Shown here in pieces: positions 8,076 to 17,600 of a stretch of 64,000 nucleotides of DNA. The stretch covers positions 806,001 to 870,000 of the forward strand of contig CBDBEL010000003.1 of assembly GCA_965204415.1 (NCBI GenBank), read 5' to 3'. The DNA comes from Aldehydirespirator sp965204415 (GTDB lineage: Bacteria > Actinomycetota > Acidimicrobiia > Acidimicrobiales > Aldehydirespiratoraceae). The notes beneath the pieces were generated by a model. It made no database searches. It was given only the letters and a program-made list of their open reading frames with translations, and was not told the origin of the DNA. Both the position numbers and the translations under genes were made by a program. Every line of letters begins with the position of its first letter. Within the stretch, counting starts at the first letter, position 1.

Positions 8076-9025
8076 TCGTAGTGGACCCATCGCCTCTGCA
8101 TCCCGAACTGCACCGCGGTGACCGCCAGGATCACCGCCAGCAGCAGCAGCGACGCCGCCGAGGCCCGTCCCATGCGCAGGCCCTCGAAGGCGCTGCCGTA
8201 TATGTCGAACACCACGGTGCGGGTGGAGTTCAGCGGCCCTCCGGCGGGGGTCAGCACGATGACCGCGTCGAAGGTCTGGAACGCGGCGATGGAGCCGGTG
8301 ACGGCCAAAAAGAACAGCGACGGCGACAGCAGGGGCAGCGTGACGTAGCGGAAGCGCTGCCAGGCGTTGGCGCCGTCGACGAGGGCCGCGTCGTAGTACG
8401 TCTGCGGGATGCTCTGCAGGCCGGCGAGGACGATGAGCAGGAACAGGCCGCTGTTGCGCCAGATCTCCATGGCCAGCACCGCCCACAGGGCCGAGCCGGG
8501 CCGGGACAGCCATTCCACGCGGTCCACGCCCAGCGGGCCCAGGATCTGGTCGAAGAACCCGGTGTCGGGGGCGTACATCCACTTCCACACGATCGCGGAG
8601 GCCACCGGCATCGTCACCAGCGGCAGGAAGAAGGCGAGCCGGTAGACGCTCCGGAACCGGATACTCGAGTTGAGCGCCAGGCCGAGCCCGACGACCAGCA
8701 CGATGGTGGCCGGCACGCCGACCAGGGTCAGCTTGGCCGTGTTCCACAGCGCCTGGCGGAAGGTCTCGTTGTCGAGCAGGAACCGGTAGTTGTCGAGCCC
8801 GATCCAACTCGGGGGCTTCAGCAGGTTGTAGCGGGTGAAGCTGAAGTACGACGACGCGACCATGGCGATGTAGTAGAACACCGCGATCCCCACGATGAAG
8901 GGCGCGAGGAAGTTGAACGCCCAGATGCGCTCGCCCCGGGAGGCCGGGTTGCGCCGCCTCCGGGACACGCGGGCCGTCCCGTGGGCACCGGCGGGCCGCT
9001 CGGATGCGCTAATGGCGTTCGTCAT
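8072..9025 (-). CDS. Carbohydrate ABC transporter permease (MalF/UgpA type)
   Basis: Permease of 317 residues with six predicted membrane helices. The first follows GERIWAFNFLAPFIVG (about 33-55). The EAA loop is DAALVDGANAWQRFRYVTLPLL. The start at 9025 gives a basic cytoplasmic tail of about 30 residues. It is the first gene after the binding protein, from which it is separated by 191 bp holding a strong stem-loop. It forms the translocation pore together with the MalG-type permease. Confidence 0.92.
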   Translation of the reverse strand: MTNAISASERPAGAHGTARVSRRRRNPASRGERIWAFNFLAPFIVGIAVFYYIAMVASSYFSFTRYNLLKPPSWIGLDNYRFLLDNETFRQALWNTAKLTLVGVPATIVLVVGLGLALNSSIRFRSVYRLAFFLPLVTMPVASAIVWKWMYAPDTGFFDQILGPLGVDRVEWLSRPGSALWAVLAMEIWRNSGLFLLIVLAGLQSIPQTYYDAALVDGANAWQRFRYVTLPLLSPSLFFLAVTGSIAAFQTFDAVIVLTPAGGPLNSTRTVVFDIYGSAFEGLRMGRASAASLLLLAVILAVTAVQFGMQRRWVHYE

Positions 9026-9120
9026 GGCTGGGGGCCGCCGACTGGATTCCTGGACCGCAGCCGGCCGGTGGCAGACATTGTACGACCTTGGATGAGCAGC
9101 CTCCGCCGGAGCGAGGCGGC

Positions 9121-9152
9121 GACCCGGCGGAGGCTTGCAGACCCGGCGGAGG
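9121..9152. repeat. 13-bp direct repeat beside the stem-loop
   Basis: GACCCGGCGGAGG occurs at 9121-9133 and again at 9140-9152, the second copy running into the left arm of the hairpin. No function is evident. It may be a short duplication in the intercistronic spacer. Confidence 0.5.
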
Positions 9153-9193
9153 GCCTGTGCGCCGCGCAGACGAACTGCTGGCGCACAGGCCCT
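9150..9193 (-). terminator. Strong intra-operon stem-loop between binding-protein and permease genes
   Basis: Perfect 14-bp inverted repeat AGGGCCTGTGCGCC (9150-9163) and its complement (9180-9193) around a 16-nt loop. It sits just after the stop of the solute-binding protein gene and before the first permease. There is no U-tract on the leftward transcript, so it is more likely a partial terminator or mRNA-stabilising hairpin than a full stop. Such elements commonly keep binding-protein mRNA in excess over permease mRNA. Confidence 0.7.
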
Positions 9194-9216
9194 CTACCGG
9201 TCCAGCGTGTGGGGGA

Positions 9217-10677
9217 CTAGCTCGCGGAACGGAAGTCCGTGAAGCGGTTGTCGTTGATGTAGTTGTCGGCGGCCTCGGCGATCTGGTCGCAGGCCTCCGG
9301 GAACTGGAGGTTGCCGCGGAAGGCGTCCTGCAGTGCCGCGCGGGCTGCCACCCAGTACCACTCGACCGGACCAACGGCGACTGGGAACGGCTTGACGATG
9401 TCCAGCTGGTCGAAGAAGACCTGCACGTTCATCTCGTCTCCGAAGCTCTCGATCCACTTAGCCGCGGTTCCTTCGTAGGCGGGGATCGTCGCGCCCGTCT
9501 CGGCCTGCAGCAGGCCGACCTCCTCGGTGGCGAAGAACTTCAGCAGTTCCCAAGCCGCCTCCGGGTGTTCCGTGTCGGACAGGATCCCCACGCCCAGGCC
9601 GTGGATGGTGTTGGCCCGCTGCTTGCCCATGGGGAGCGGCGCCACGTCGATGTCGAATTCGTTGTCGAGATAGCTGCGCGCCGCCCAGGAGCCGTCTTGC
9701 ATCATGGCGATCCGCCCGTCGGCGAACAGGCCCCAGTGGTGCGACGTGTCCTGGGTCACCTGGTCGGGGGCGGTGCCGTCGGTGTGGAAGCTGTACAGGA
9801 ACTGGATCGCCTCGCAGGCCGCCGGCTCGCCGAAGAGGGTGTGGGTGCCGTCCGCGGAGACCAGTTCGCCGCCGTTCTGGCGGACCAGGTTCAGCTCGAA
9901 CTCCTGCATCGAGAGGCCGCCGGCGTAGCCCCACACGTCGTCGGTGGTGAGCGCCTTGGCCGCCGCCTTCAGGTCGTCCCAGGTCCAGGTCTCGTCCGGA
10001 TAGTCCAAGCCTGCCTCGTCGAACAGGTCGACCCGGTAGAACAGCCCGACGACGTCGTAGTCCTTCGGGATGCCGTACAACTCCCCGTCCCAGGTGTAGC
10101 CCTCGACGAGGGCCGCGGGGAACGGCGACAGGTCGACGCCGTCGCGCTCGACGAGGTCGGTGATGGGCATCATGGCGCCGTTGATCGCCAGGTCCGGGTA
10201 GTTCGGGACGTTGAGCCAGATGAGGTCGGGCGGGTCTCCGCCGGCGATCTGGGTCTTGATGACCGGCCAGAAGTCCTTGGGGATCACCTCGAAGTTGACG
10301 GAGATGTTCGGATGCTGCTGCTGGAAGGCCTCGACGATCTGCTCGTGGACTTCGATCTGCCTGTCGTCCCACAGCGCAAAGCGGAGCTCGACCTCCTCCA
10401 TGGCCTCCATGGTGCTGGCGTCGTCCATGGTGTCGGTGTCGGTGTCGGTGTCGTCCATGGTGTCGGTGTCGGTGCCGGTGTCGGTGTCGTCCATGGTGTC
10501 GGCGTCGGCGCCGGTGTCGTCCATGGTGTCGGCATCGGTTGCAGCCGCGGTGGTTTGGGGTGCCGTCGGCTCGTCGGAGGCTGCCGGTTCGTCGTCTCCT
10601 CCGCAGGCTGCGGCTAGGAGCGTGAAGGCGCAGAGCAGCGCGGCCACCGTTCGAAGCCTTGGTGTCTTGGTTGTCAT
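9217..10677 (-). CDS. Sugar ABC transporter solute-binding lipoprotein
   Basis: Protein of 486 residues of the extracellular family 1 (MalE/UgpB-like) binding proteins. The signal peptide is lipoprotein-type, with TLLAAAC and lipidated Cys25, so the mature protein is tethered outside the membrane. Residues about 29-90 are a Thr/Asp-rich linker with repeats of TMDDT. The binding fold follows from VELRFALWDDRQIEVHEQ onward. The ATG at 10677 has an exact AAGGAGG Shine-Dalgarno 6 nt upstream. It is the first gene of the leftward operon. Ligand identity cannot be read from sequence. The downstream enzymes point to an N-acetylated hexosamine or derived sugar. Confidence 0.92.
   Translation of the reverse strand: MTTKTPRLRTVAALLCAFTLLAAACGGDDEPAASDEPTAPQTTAAATDADTMDDTGADADTMDDTDTGTDTDTMDDTDTDTDTMDDASTMEAMEEVELRFALWDDRQIEVHEQIVEAFQQQHPNISVNFEVIPKDFWPVIKTQIAGGDPPDLIWLNVPNYPDLAINGAMMPITDLVERDGVDLSPFPAALVEGYTWDGELYGIPKDYDVVGLFYRVDLFDEAGLDYPDETWTWDDLKAAAKALTTDDVWGYAGGLSMQEFELNLVRQNGGELVSADGTHTLFGEPAACEAIQFLYSFHTDGTAPDQVTQDTSHHWGLFADGRIAMMQDGSWAARSYLDNEFDIDVAPLPMGKQRANTIHGLGVGILSDTEHPEAAWELLKFFATEEVGLLQAETGATIPAYEGTAAKWIESFGDEMNVQVFFDQLDIVKPFPVAVGPVEWYWVAARAALQDAFRGNLQFPEACDQIAEAADNYINDNRFTDFRSAS
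10423..10540 (-). repeat. Asp/Thr-coding minisatellite in the lipoprotein linker
   Basis: A run of GTGTCG hexamers broken by GTCGTCCATG units encodes four TMDDT blocks separated by (DT)n or similar acidic spacers. The array is in frame, so length change by slippage would alter linker length without stopping translation. Confidence 0.75.
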
Positions 10678-10729
10678 GTGTCCCTCCTTCGGGTGCTGTT
10701 GCCTCCCTCGCTGGGATCGCAGCGGATCG

Positions 10730-10787
10730 AGGATACCCAAGTGCTCATATACGAGCAAGTTGATCCATGAACGAGCATCGACAAGCA
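10730..10787 (-). promoter_or_regulatory. Operon promoter with three helically phased repeats (candidate DeoR operator)
   Basis: Leftward promoter TTGCTC (10758-10753), 17-nt spacer, TATCCT (10735-10730). The plus-strand heptamer ACRAGCA occurs at 10751-10757, 10771-10777 and 10781-10787, spaced 20 and 10 bp, i.e. on one face of the helix. The first copy overlaps the -35 box and is part of an inverted repeat TGCTC-N6-GAGCA (10742-10757). A repressor bound here would occlude RNA polymerase. The DeoR-family gene within the operon is the obvious candidate. Confidence 0.6.
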
Positions 10788-10954
10788 TTCAGACCTCGGT
10801 GCCTAGCTTCGACGGTTATCCAAGGGTGGCATATAATAAAATATATTATGATAGTGATCCATCTTCGCTCCTGAGGTTGCCACCAGTCCCTCCGCCGTCG
10901 TCCCAACCTCCGCAGTCGTTCCTCGGAGCGGTCTACTGAAGCTCCTGAACTTGA

Positions 10955-10983
10955 TTGATGATGCACGTTAGTGGCAATATTTG
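10955..10983 (+). promoter_or_regulatory. Possible promoter for the giant surface-protein gene
   Basis: TTGATG (10955-10960), 17-nt spacer, TATTTG (10978-10983) on the plus strand, in a local AT-rich patch. It is a fair sigma-70-like match, but about 615 bp from the start codon, so a closer promoter may exist. Confidence 0.3.
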
Positions 10984-11261
10984 CTTATGGCATGTACACG
11001 CCATGGGCAATACATGCACTGTGTGCGCGGGGCTTCCCTTTGGTGCCCGGTGCTGGATGGTGTTGTCGCGGGCTGGGGAGGCGGTTGGCGGGTGGTGCCT
11101 GTGTGCGATGGCTCCGGCGTTGAAGCGGCTCGGGGCCGGGCATTGTCCGGGCGCGCCGGCGGTGCTCTGCGTTCTTGGATGAGCGCGCGCCCTGCGATGA
11201 TCTCGCTTCGGCGAGCGACCAGCCCCGGCACTGCCGCGCCAGGGCCGCTCAACAAGGTTGC

Positions 11262-11281
11262 GGGGGGGGGGGGGGGGGGGG
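11262..11281 (+). repeat. Poly-G tract (20 G)
   Basis: Twenty consecutive G residues about 320 bp upstream of the giant gene start, in non-coding DNA. Runs of this length are unstable by slipped-strand mispairing and are a known way to vary promoter strength or leader structure. It could also be a sequencing artefact, as long G runs are error-prone. Confidence 0.85.
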
Positions 11282-11601
11282 TCGGTGCCTTCCCGGACTG
11301 TCTGTGGTCGGCTTGCGGGGGCGTGCTGCGGGGCGGCCGCGGGCGCCTCGCCGCGGCGGGCGAGCCTGGCCTTGTGGCGGGAGTCCCGGCCAGTGCGGGT
11401 TGTGGGCGCGCTGGCGGTGGCGGATGGGCCTGCGGCGCGGTGATGCTGGACGCGGGGCTCGTGCGCGTCCGAGATGCCCGGAGCGGGTCGTTCTGTCTCG
11501 GGTCGAGAGCGCCGCGGCGAATGGCGTGCGGTGCGCTGCCGATGCGGCCGGGGGGCCTGGGGGTGTTCGGAGGCCCTTCGCCGAGGGGGCGTTGACGTGG
11601 G

Positions 11602-14600
11602 GTGAGGCGGCACTGTCGGACCTCTGGAGTGTCTCGCCTTGTTGGGATGGGACGGCTCCCGCTGCGGGCGCTGGTCGCGCTCGCGCTGGTCGCCGCGTTG
11701 CTGGCGCTGCCGAGCCCCGGTGTCGGGCACGCCCAGGATGGTGTCGAGGCTCACGATGGGCTCTCGGGGCAGCGGCAGCCCGCTGAGGTCCGGGGGGTAG
11801 AGGGGGGCGGTGCCGCAGCTTCTGATCCCGGGCCGCTCGCTCAGAGATTGGTCCAGACCGAGGCCGACACGCCTGAAGCGGAGCTGCTGGTGGCGCCGGT
11901 GAGCGTCGCCCTTGTTGCGGGCGACACCTTCGGCGGTTTTGATGTGGAGCACCTCATAGACGGCGGCGGCCTGTCGCAGGCCGCGACGATGGACAACTTC
12001 GCGTCGGTCACGACCACCGCCGGCCCAGCCGATGCGTGGGTGACCGCCACGGCCGGCTACCCGAACTATTTCTCCGACCCGAACCGTGCTCGGCCTCGGT
12101 TCGTGCTGGGGTTGGGCCGTGAGCGTGAGCTGCGGGCGCTGGTGGTGTGGGGCTACGGCGGCAACAGCAACGAGGCGTCGGAGTTCGTGGTGGAGTTCTC
12201 CACCGACGGAGGCGTCACCTACGGCGGCGCGGAGACGGTGCAGACCGAGGCTCTGTTGGGCTCGGGCAGCGCCCGCCTCGACTTCAGCCGGTCCCGCCGC
12301 GCCGATTTCGTGCGCGTCACTGTGACCAAGAACGCTGCGGGCAGCGGCCACGGCGGCGTGGGCGGCGACCGGGTCGGGATGTCTGAGCTGCGCCTGGTGG
12401 CGGCGGTGTCGGCGCCGGGCAGGCCGGCTGCGCTCTCGCTGGCCGCCGGAGACGCGGAGCTGGGGGTGTCATGGACCGCGCCCGGCGACGGGGGCGCGTC
12501 GATCACCTCCTATGACGTGCGCCACAGCCGCGACGGCGGCGAGTCCTGGACGACAGCGGAGGCGGCGTGGACGCAGGGGGATCTGGAGCACACGGTGCCG
12601 TCTTTGGACAACGGCGTGTCCTATCTGGTGCAGGTGCGCGCCGTGAACGCCGCCGGCGCGGGCCCGTGGTCGGCCCCGTCGTCGGCTGCGCCCGCGCCGG
12701 CGCCCGACGGGCTCGTGGTGTTGGAGTTGTCGACTGCGTCGATCGGCGAGGCCGTCGGCCAGGCGTCGGTGACGGCCGCGCTCAGTGACGCTGTCGATGT
12801 CGATGTGGTCGTCGAGGTGTCGGCTGTGGCGCTGGCGCCGGCGACGTCGGAGGACTTCTCGTTGAGCGCCGACACGGTGCTGACCATCGCGGCCGGCGCC
12901 ACCGCCAGCACCGGCACGGTGACGATCACGGCGCGAGACGACCTCACCGACACCGCCGACAAGACGGTGACGGTGTCGGGGTCCGTAACCCCTGCGGCCG
13001 CCGCGGTGGCGGGCCCCGAGGACGTGGTGCTGACCATCGTCGACGACGACGTCCGGTCTGTGGTGGTGGGACCGGCCGAGTTGGAGATCCCCGAGGGCGG
13101 CGAAGCGTCCTACACGGTGGCGCTGGGCTCCGCGCCCACCGCAGCGGTCACCGTCACCCCTGTGAGCGACAACCCCGACGTGACGTTCTCGCCGGCCAGC
13201 CTCGTCTTCGACGCTGCGGTCGCCGGGGCCGCGCAGCCGGTCACGGTCACAGCGGCCGCCGACGACGACGGCGACGACGACACCGCCACCATCACCCACA
13301 CCGTGACCGGCGGCGACTACGGCGCCAACTCGGTAGCCGCCCACAGCGTGACGGTCACCGTCACCGAACTGCTCGCCCTAGGCCAGACCCAGGTGCCCGA
13401 CACGCCCGACGCGCCGTCGCTGGCGGCCGGCGACGCCGAGTTGGGGGTGTCGTGGGCCGCGCCCGCGAACGGGGGCTCGGCGATCGCGTCCTATGACGTG
13501 CGCCACAGCCGCGACGGCGGCGAGTCCTGGACCGCTCCGGTGGAGGCGTGGACTACCGGGTCGGGGCAGCTGGTCTACACGATCGCCGGGTTGGACAACG
13601 CTGTGTCCTATCTGGTGCAGGTGCGCGCGGTGAACGCCAACGGCGCGGGGGCGTGGTCCGCCTCGGCGCAGGCGACGCCCAGGACGGTGCCGGGCCGGCC
13701 GGCTGCGCCGTCGCTGGTCGCCGGCGACGCCAAGCTGTTGGTGTCGTGGACCGCGCCCGGCGACGGGGGCTCGGCGATCACGTCCTATGACGTGCGCCAC
13801 AGCCGCGACAGTGACGCGAGTTGGGGGGTGCCGGTGGAGGCGTGGACTGCCGGGCCCTTGAGCTTCACGATCGCCGGGTTGGACAACGCTGTGTCCTATC
13901 TGGTGCAGGTGCGCGCGGTGAACGCCGCGGGGGCGGGTTCGTGGTCGGTGTCGGCGCAGGCGACGCCCAGGACGGAGCTGTTGGTGGCCCCCGACACCAT
14001 CACTCTTACCGCCGGTGACACTTTCGGCGGTTTTGATGTGGGGAACCTCATTGACGGCAGCGGCTTGTCGCAGGCCGAGACGATGGACAATTTCGCGTCG
14101 GTAACGACCACCGTCAGCGGGGCCACTGCGTGGGTGACTGCGACCTCCGGCAGCCCGAAGTATTTTGACGACGCGAACCGTGTGCGGCCTCGGTTCGTGC
14201 TGGGGTTGGGCCGTGAGCGGGAGTTGCGGGCGTTGGTGGTGTGGGGCTACGGCGGCAGCGGCAGCGAGGCGTCGGAGTTCACGGTTGAGTTCTCCACCGA
14301 CGGCGGCGTCACCTACGGCGGCGCGGAGACAGTTGAGACTGCGGCTTTGTTGGGTTCGGGCAGCGCCCGTCTCGATTTCAGCCGGTCGCGCCGCGCCGAT
14401 TTCGTGCGTGTCACGGTGACCGACAACGCGGCGGGCAGCGGCCACGGCGGCGCGGGCGGTGACCGGGTCGGGATGTCTGAGCTGCGCCTGGTGGCGGCGG
14501 TGTCGGCGCCGGGCAGGCCGGCTGCGCCGTCGCTGGCCGCCGGGGACGCGAAGTTGTTGGTGTCTTGGGCCGCGCCCGGCGACGGGGGCGCGGATATCAC

Positions 14601-17600
14601 GTTCTATGACGTGCGCCACAGCCGCGACGGCGGCGTGAACTGGACGACGGCTCGTCTGAATCGTTTGCGAGTTTTCTTTCTGGTTCTTAATGGGCTGCCG
14701 TACGAGATCGCCTCTTTGGACAACGGCACCGTCTATGCGGTGCAGGTGCGCGCGGTGAACGCCGCCGGGGCGGGGCCGTGGTCGGCGTCGGCGTCGGCTT
14801 CGCCCGCGCCGGTGCCTGACAGGCCGGCTGCGCCGTCGCTGGCCGAAGGCGACGCCCAGTTGGAGGTGTCATGGACCGCGCCCGCGAACGGGGGCTCGGC
14901 GATCGCGTCCTATGACGTGCGCCACAGCCGCGACGGCGGCGAGTCCTGGACCGCTCCGGTGGAGGCGTGGACTACCGGGTCGGGGCAGCTGGTCTACACG
15001 ATCGCCGGGTTGGACAACGCTGTGTCCTATCTGGTGCAGGTGCGCGCGGTGAACGCCAACGGCGCGGGAGCGTGGTCCGCCTCGGCGCAGGCCACGCCCA
15101 GGACGGTGCCGGGCCGGCCGGCTGCGCCGTCGCTGGCCGCCGGCGACGCCAAGCTGTTGGTGTCGTGGACCGCGCCCGGCGACGGGGGCTCGGCGATCAC
15201 GTCCTATGACGTGCGCCACAGCCGCGACAGTGACGCGAGTTGGGGGGTGCCGGTGGAGGCGTGGACTGCCGGGCCCTTGAGCTTCACGATCGCCGGGTTG
15301 GACAACGCTGTGTCCTATCTGGTGCAGGTGCGCGCGGTGAACGCCGCGGGGGCGGGTTCGTGGTCCGCCTCGGCGCAGGCGACGCCCAGGACGGAGCTGT
15401 TGGTGGCTCCGGCGAGCATCACCCTCGAGGCGGGCGACACCTTAGGCGGCGGCTACGATGTGGGGAACCTCATTGACGGCAGCGGCTTGTCGCAGGCCGC
15501 GACGGTGGACAATTTCGCGTCGGTAACGACCACCGTCAGCGCGGCCACTGCGTGGGTGACTGCGACCTCCGGCAGCCCGAAGTATTTTGACGACGCGAAC
15601 CGTGTGCGGCCTCGGTTCGTGCTGGGGTTGGGCCGTGAGCGGGAGTTGCGGGCGTTGGTGGTGTGGGGCTACGGCGGCAGCGGCAGCGAGGCGTCGGAGT
15701 TCACGGTTGAGTTCTCCACCGACGGCGGCGTCACCTACGGCGGCGCGGAGACAGTTGAGACTGCGGCTTTGTTGGGTTCGGGCAGCGCCCGTCTCGATTT
15801 CAGCCGGTCGCGCCGCGCCGATTTCGTGCGTGTCACGGTGACCGACAACGCGGCGGGCAGCGGCCACGGCGGCGCGGGCGGTGACCGGGTCGGGATGTCT
15901 GAGCTGCGCCTGGTGGCGGCGGTGTCGGCGCCGGGCAGGCCGGCTGCGCCGTCGCTGGCCGCCGGGGACGCGAAGTTGTTGGTGTCTTGGGCCGCGCCCG
16001 GCGACGGGGGCGCGGATATCACGTTCCATGACGTGCGCCACAGCCGCGACGGCGGCGTGAACTGGACGACGGCGGCGTCGGCGTGGACGCAGGGGGCTTT
16101 GGAGCACACGGTGTCGTCTTTGGACAACGGCACCGTCTATGCGGTGCAGGTGCGCGCGGTGAACGCCGCCGGGGCGGGGCCGTGGTCGGCGTCGGCGTCG
16201 GCTTCGCCCGCGCCGGTGCCTGACAGGCCGGCTGCGCCGTCGTTGGCCGCCGGCGACGCCGAGTTGGGGGTGTCGTGGGCCGCGCCCGCGAACGGGGGCT
16301 CGGCGATCGCGTCCTATGACGTGCGCCACAGCCGCGACGGCGGCGAGTCCTGGACCGCTCCGGTGGAGGCGTGGACTACCGGGCCGGGGCAGCTGGTCTA
16401 CACGATCGCCGGGTTGGACAACGCTGTGTCCTATCTGGTGCAGGTGCGCGCGGTGAACGCCAACGGCGCGGGAGCGTGGTCCGCCTCGGCGCAGGCCACG
16501 CCCAGGACGGTGCCGGGCCGGCCGGCTGCGCCGTCGCTGGTCGCCGGCGACGGGAAGCTGTTGGTGTCGTGGTCCGCGCCCGGCGACGGGGGCTCGGCGA
16601 TCACGTCCTATGACGTGCGCCACAGCGGCGACGGCGTGAACTGGACGACGGCGGCCTCGGCGTGGACTGCCGGGCCCTTGAGCTTCACGATCGCCGGGTT
16701 GGACAACGCTGTGTCCTATCTGGTGCAGGTGCGCGCGGTGAACGCCGCGGGGGCGGGTTCGTGGTCCGCCTCGGCGCAGGCGACGCCCAGGACGGAGCTG
16801 TTGGTGGCTCCGGCGAGTATCGCGCTTGTTGCGGGTGACACTTTCGGCGGTTTTGATGTGGGGAACCTCATTGACGGCAGCGGCTTGTCGCAGGCCGCGA
16901 CGGTGGACAATTTCGCGTCGGTAACGACCACCGTCAGCGGGGCCACTGCGTGGGTGACTGCGACCTCCGGCAGCCCGAAGTATTTTGACGACGCGAACCG
17001 TGTGCGGCCTCGGTTCGTGCTGGGGTTGGGCCGTGAGCGGGAGTTGCGGGCGTTGGTGGTGTGGGGCTACGGCGGCAGCGGCAGCGAGGCGTCGGAGTTC
17101 ACGGTTGAGTTCTCCACCGACGGCGGCGTCACCTACGGCGGCGCGGAGACAGTTGAGACTGCGGCTTTGTTGGGTTCGGGCAGCGCCCGTCTCGATTTCA
17201 GCCGGTCGCGCCGCGCCGATTTCGTGCGTGTCACGGTGACCGACAACGCGGCGGGCAGCGGCCACGGCGGCGCGGGCGGTGACCGGGTCGGGATGTCTGA
17301 GCTGCGCCTGGTGGCGGCGGTGTCGGCGCCGGGCAGGCCGGCTGCGCCGTCGCTGGCCGCCGGGGACGCGAAGTTGTTGGTGTCTTGGGCCGCGCCCGGC
17401 GACGGGGGCGCGGATATCACGTTCTATGACGTGCGCCACAGCCGCGACGGCGGCGTGAACTGGACGACGGCTCGTCTGAATCGTTTGCGAGTTTTCTTTC
17501 TGGTTCTTAATGGGCTGCCGTACGAGATCGCCTCTTTGGACAACGGCACCGTCTATGCGGTGCAGGTGCGCGCGGTGAACGCCGCCGGGGCGGGGCCGTG

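Larger units (their letters stand above)
10678..11601. other. Non-coding region between the sugar operon and the giant gene
   Basis: This 924-bp stretch contains no convincing gene. It holds the operon promoter and operator (10730-10787), an AT-rich patch around 10828-10857 (TATAATAAAATATATTA), a possible rightward promoter at 10955-10983, an inverted repeat ATGGC-N8-GCCAT (10987-11004), and a 20-G homopolymer at 11262-11281. Open frames here give Arg/Gly/Ala-rich peptides without family features. If the rightward promoter is real, the giant gene has a leader of about 600 nt. Confidence 0.6.

Noticed and set aside
10981..11595. Plus-strand open frame of about 204 codons through the G20 tract
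   Set aside because: Gly/Ala/Arg-rich with no RBS or family similarity. It ends at the TGA just before the giant gene and is best read as non-coding leader.
10933..12351. Minus-strand frame covering the giant gene start and its upstream region
   Set aside because: Pro/Arg/His-rich composition, overlaps the signal peptide and first module of a clear plus-strand gene, no recognisable domain.
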